NCBI RefSeq assembly: GCF_028736215.1
Contig: NZ_CP117883.1
Coordinates: 2,914,001 to 2,978,000, forward strand
Length of the DNA stretch: 64,000 bases
DNA from: Mucilaginibacter sp. KACC 22773
GTDB lineage: Bacteria > Bacteroidota > Bacteroidia > Sphingobacteriales > Sphingobacteriaceae
Reading direction: 5' to 3'
Shown: in pieces, positions 63,031 through 64,000 of the stretch
Layout: the number at the start of each line of letters is the position of its first letter
How positions within the stretch are numbered: the stretch's first letter is position 1
Position numbers and translations under genes: made by a program
Notes under the pieces: generated by a model
What the model was told of the DNA's origin: nothing
The model's database searches: none
What the model saw: only the letters and a program-made list of their open reading frames with translations

Positions 63031-64000
63031 TTATTCCACGGTTATTTCATCCGCAAAAATGTACGATTGGTTGCCTTTACTTTCATGCCAGTTAGGCAGT
63101 GCGCCATATTGTTTGGCTATTATTTTAATATAGCGGGTGTTTAAATTTAGCGGCGCAGTAAACTCCTGGGTTTGCGAATTTGTATCCTTAATATCTACCT
63201 TGGTATTCACGGTGGCTGCCAACTTATAATTCCTGCCATCGTCAGATACCCAATATTGAATATATTTAGGGAACACTATCCACGCATTGCTATCTTGTAA
63301 TGTGCCAATACTGACTTGTTTTACAGGTTTTATGGCACCTATATCAATAATGGCTTCCAAATCTTTGCCCTGGTAGCCCTGCCAGTTGCCCACATGCCAG
63401 TTTGTTGTGCCATGGATGCCGTTGATAAGCGATTCGTCGCCTTTATCTGCATAGTTGGGCAGGTATTTATTGACGAGCGTTAGTTTGATGTCTGTTCGTA
63501 GTTTAATAAAGTTAGCTTCGTCAACAAAGCTGCTTTTACCGTTCATGATAGCTATCGCCTTAACGGTTGTATTCCCGGTAATGGCAATTGGCTTACTGTA
63601 AAGTGTTGAGTTTACGGTAGGGGTTGATCCATCTAACGTGTAATAAATCCCGGCATCCGGGTCGGAGCTTTTTATTTGTACGCTGATAGCTACTTTGAAT
63701 GATTTGGCGGGGGCTATAATGTAAGGGTTAGCCACAATCAAGCTATCGGCGATTTTTGAAGTTGGGCGTTCCAAATCCTGTACAAAAAGTTTATTGGCCA
63801 GTTTGCCGGCAAATACTTCAAACTCGCCGCCATTGGCTATATCGTCAAAATTGAGGTATAATTTGTTATAGGTTTTCTTGGCGAGGCTCATGCCCTGTAA
63901 ATAAATATTGCCTTTGCCTATGCTTGCCCCGGAGTTGAGGATGGTAAATTGCTTGCCGTTTTCTAAATTAATAACCGCTTTATCAAACTGTGGCACCCCA
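63031..64000 (-). CDS. C-terminal part of a GH92-type alpha-mannosidase with CBM-like domains (5' end outside window)
   Basis: The frame enters from the right edge and ends at 63031. The segment PQFDKAVINLENGKQFTILN and the YLQGMSLAKKTYNKLYLNFD stretch that follows resemble the C-terminal part of GH92 exo-alpha-mannosidases. Next is a chitobiase/HEX_C-like domain (DAGIYYTLDGSTPTVNSTLY), then an F5/8 type C discoidin domain (about 185-320, with YIQYWVSDDGRNYKLAATVN and RYIKIIAK). The catalytic residues are not in the window. The protein is presumably secreted and acts on mannosyl glycans. Confidence 0.78.
   Translation of the reverse strand, partial: GVPQFDKAVINLENGKQFTILNSGASIGKGNIYLQGMSLAKKTYNKLYLNFDDIANGGEFEVFAGKLANKLFVQDLERPTSKIADSLIVANPYIIAPAKSFKVAISVQIKSSDPDAGIYYTLDGSTPTVNSTLYSKPIAITGNTTVKAIAIMNGKSSFVDEANFIKLRTDIKLTLVNKYLPNYADKGDESLINGIHGTTNWHVGNWQGYQGKDLEAIIDIGAIKPVKQVSIGTLQDSNAWIVFPKYIQYWVSDDGRNYKLAATVNTKVDIKDTNSQTQEFTAPLNLNTRYIKIIAKQYGALPNWHESKGNQSYIFADEITVE

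Noticed and set aside
1..64000. tRNA or rRNA genes
   Set aside because: No cloverleaf with a TTC-arm pattern or rRNA core sequence was noticed in any intergenic stretch; a dedicated scan was not possible.

Overview
The window looks like a chromosomal segment of a Bacteroidota species of the Sphingobacteriaceae type (Mucilaginibacter or Pedobacter-like). This is an inference from gene content: tandem double-FtsX permeases, DUF4097 and YXWGXW proteins, a TonB-C/MORN protein, GH30 and GH92 hydrolases, a Bacteroidota-type arginine decarboxylase, and several TAnnTTTG promoter boxes. I found no rRNA, tRNA or CRISPR array.

Layout. 1-12.3 kb holds five tandem paralogous MacB/FtsX-type permeases on the + strand. 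The first is cut by the window edge and the third is broken by an in-frame TAG. Their spacers are made of short stuttering repeats, one of them duplicated almost exactly. 12.5-17.7 kb carries a DUF4097 beta-helix protein, a sugar isomerase-like TIM barrel, a candidate small RNA, an AI-2E family exporter and a secreted GH30 hydrolase. 17.8-25.5 kb is a heavy-metal efflux locus: response regulator, sensor kinase, then outer-membrane, adaptor and RND pump genes. Four 11-bp-spaced direct repeats precede the efflux genes and look like the regulator's operator. 25.6-27.3 kb is a complete IS3-type element with 25-bp ends and a CAC target duplication.

27.5-35.5 kb is mostly on the - strand: GNAT, rseP, dxr, then a likely operon of two glycosyltransferases, a membrane protein and a GH3 adenylate-forming enzyme. 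Several palindromic repeats lie here. 35.8-42.5 kb has an M1 aminopeptidase, a TonB-C/MORN protein, mqo, a lipoprotein and an unknown HRSWTG protein. 42.7-49.5 kb has an arginine theme: arginine decarboxylase, CtlX-type and arginine-deiminase-type penteins, and argS. A small VapBC-like pair sits between them, with its toxin gene interrupted by TAG.

49.6-64 kb carries a YXWGXW lipoprotein, 3-hydroxyacyl-CoA dehydrogenase, bioD-bioF, a Spy-like protein, a divergent XRE-S24 regulator/GIY-YIG pair, a non-zinc MsrB, a fasciclin protein, a metallopeptidase/TolB-propeller/beta-barrel fusion, a class A PBP, PPK2, a DUF4870 protein and the C-terminal part of a GH92 alpha-mannosidase running off the window.

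Most promising for follow-up: the predicted operator at 19878-19921, the candidate sRNA at about 14740-14900, the two-orientation repeat words around the permease array, the nested hairpins with compensatory changes at 35596-35657, and the XRE-S24/GIY-YIG module with its paired TTAGTAAT sites.
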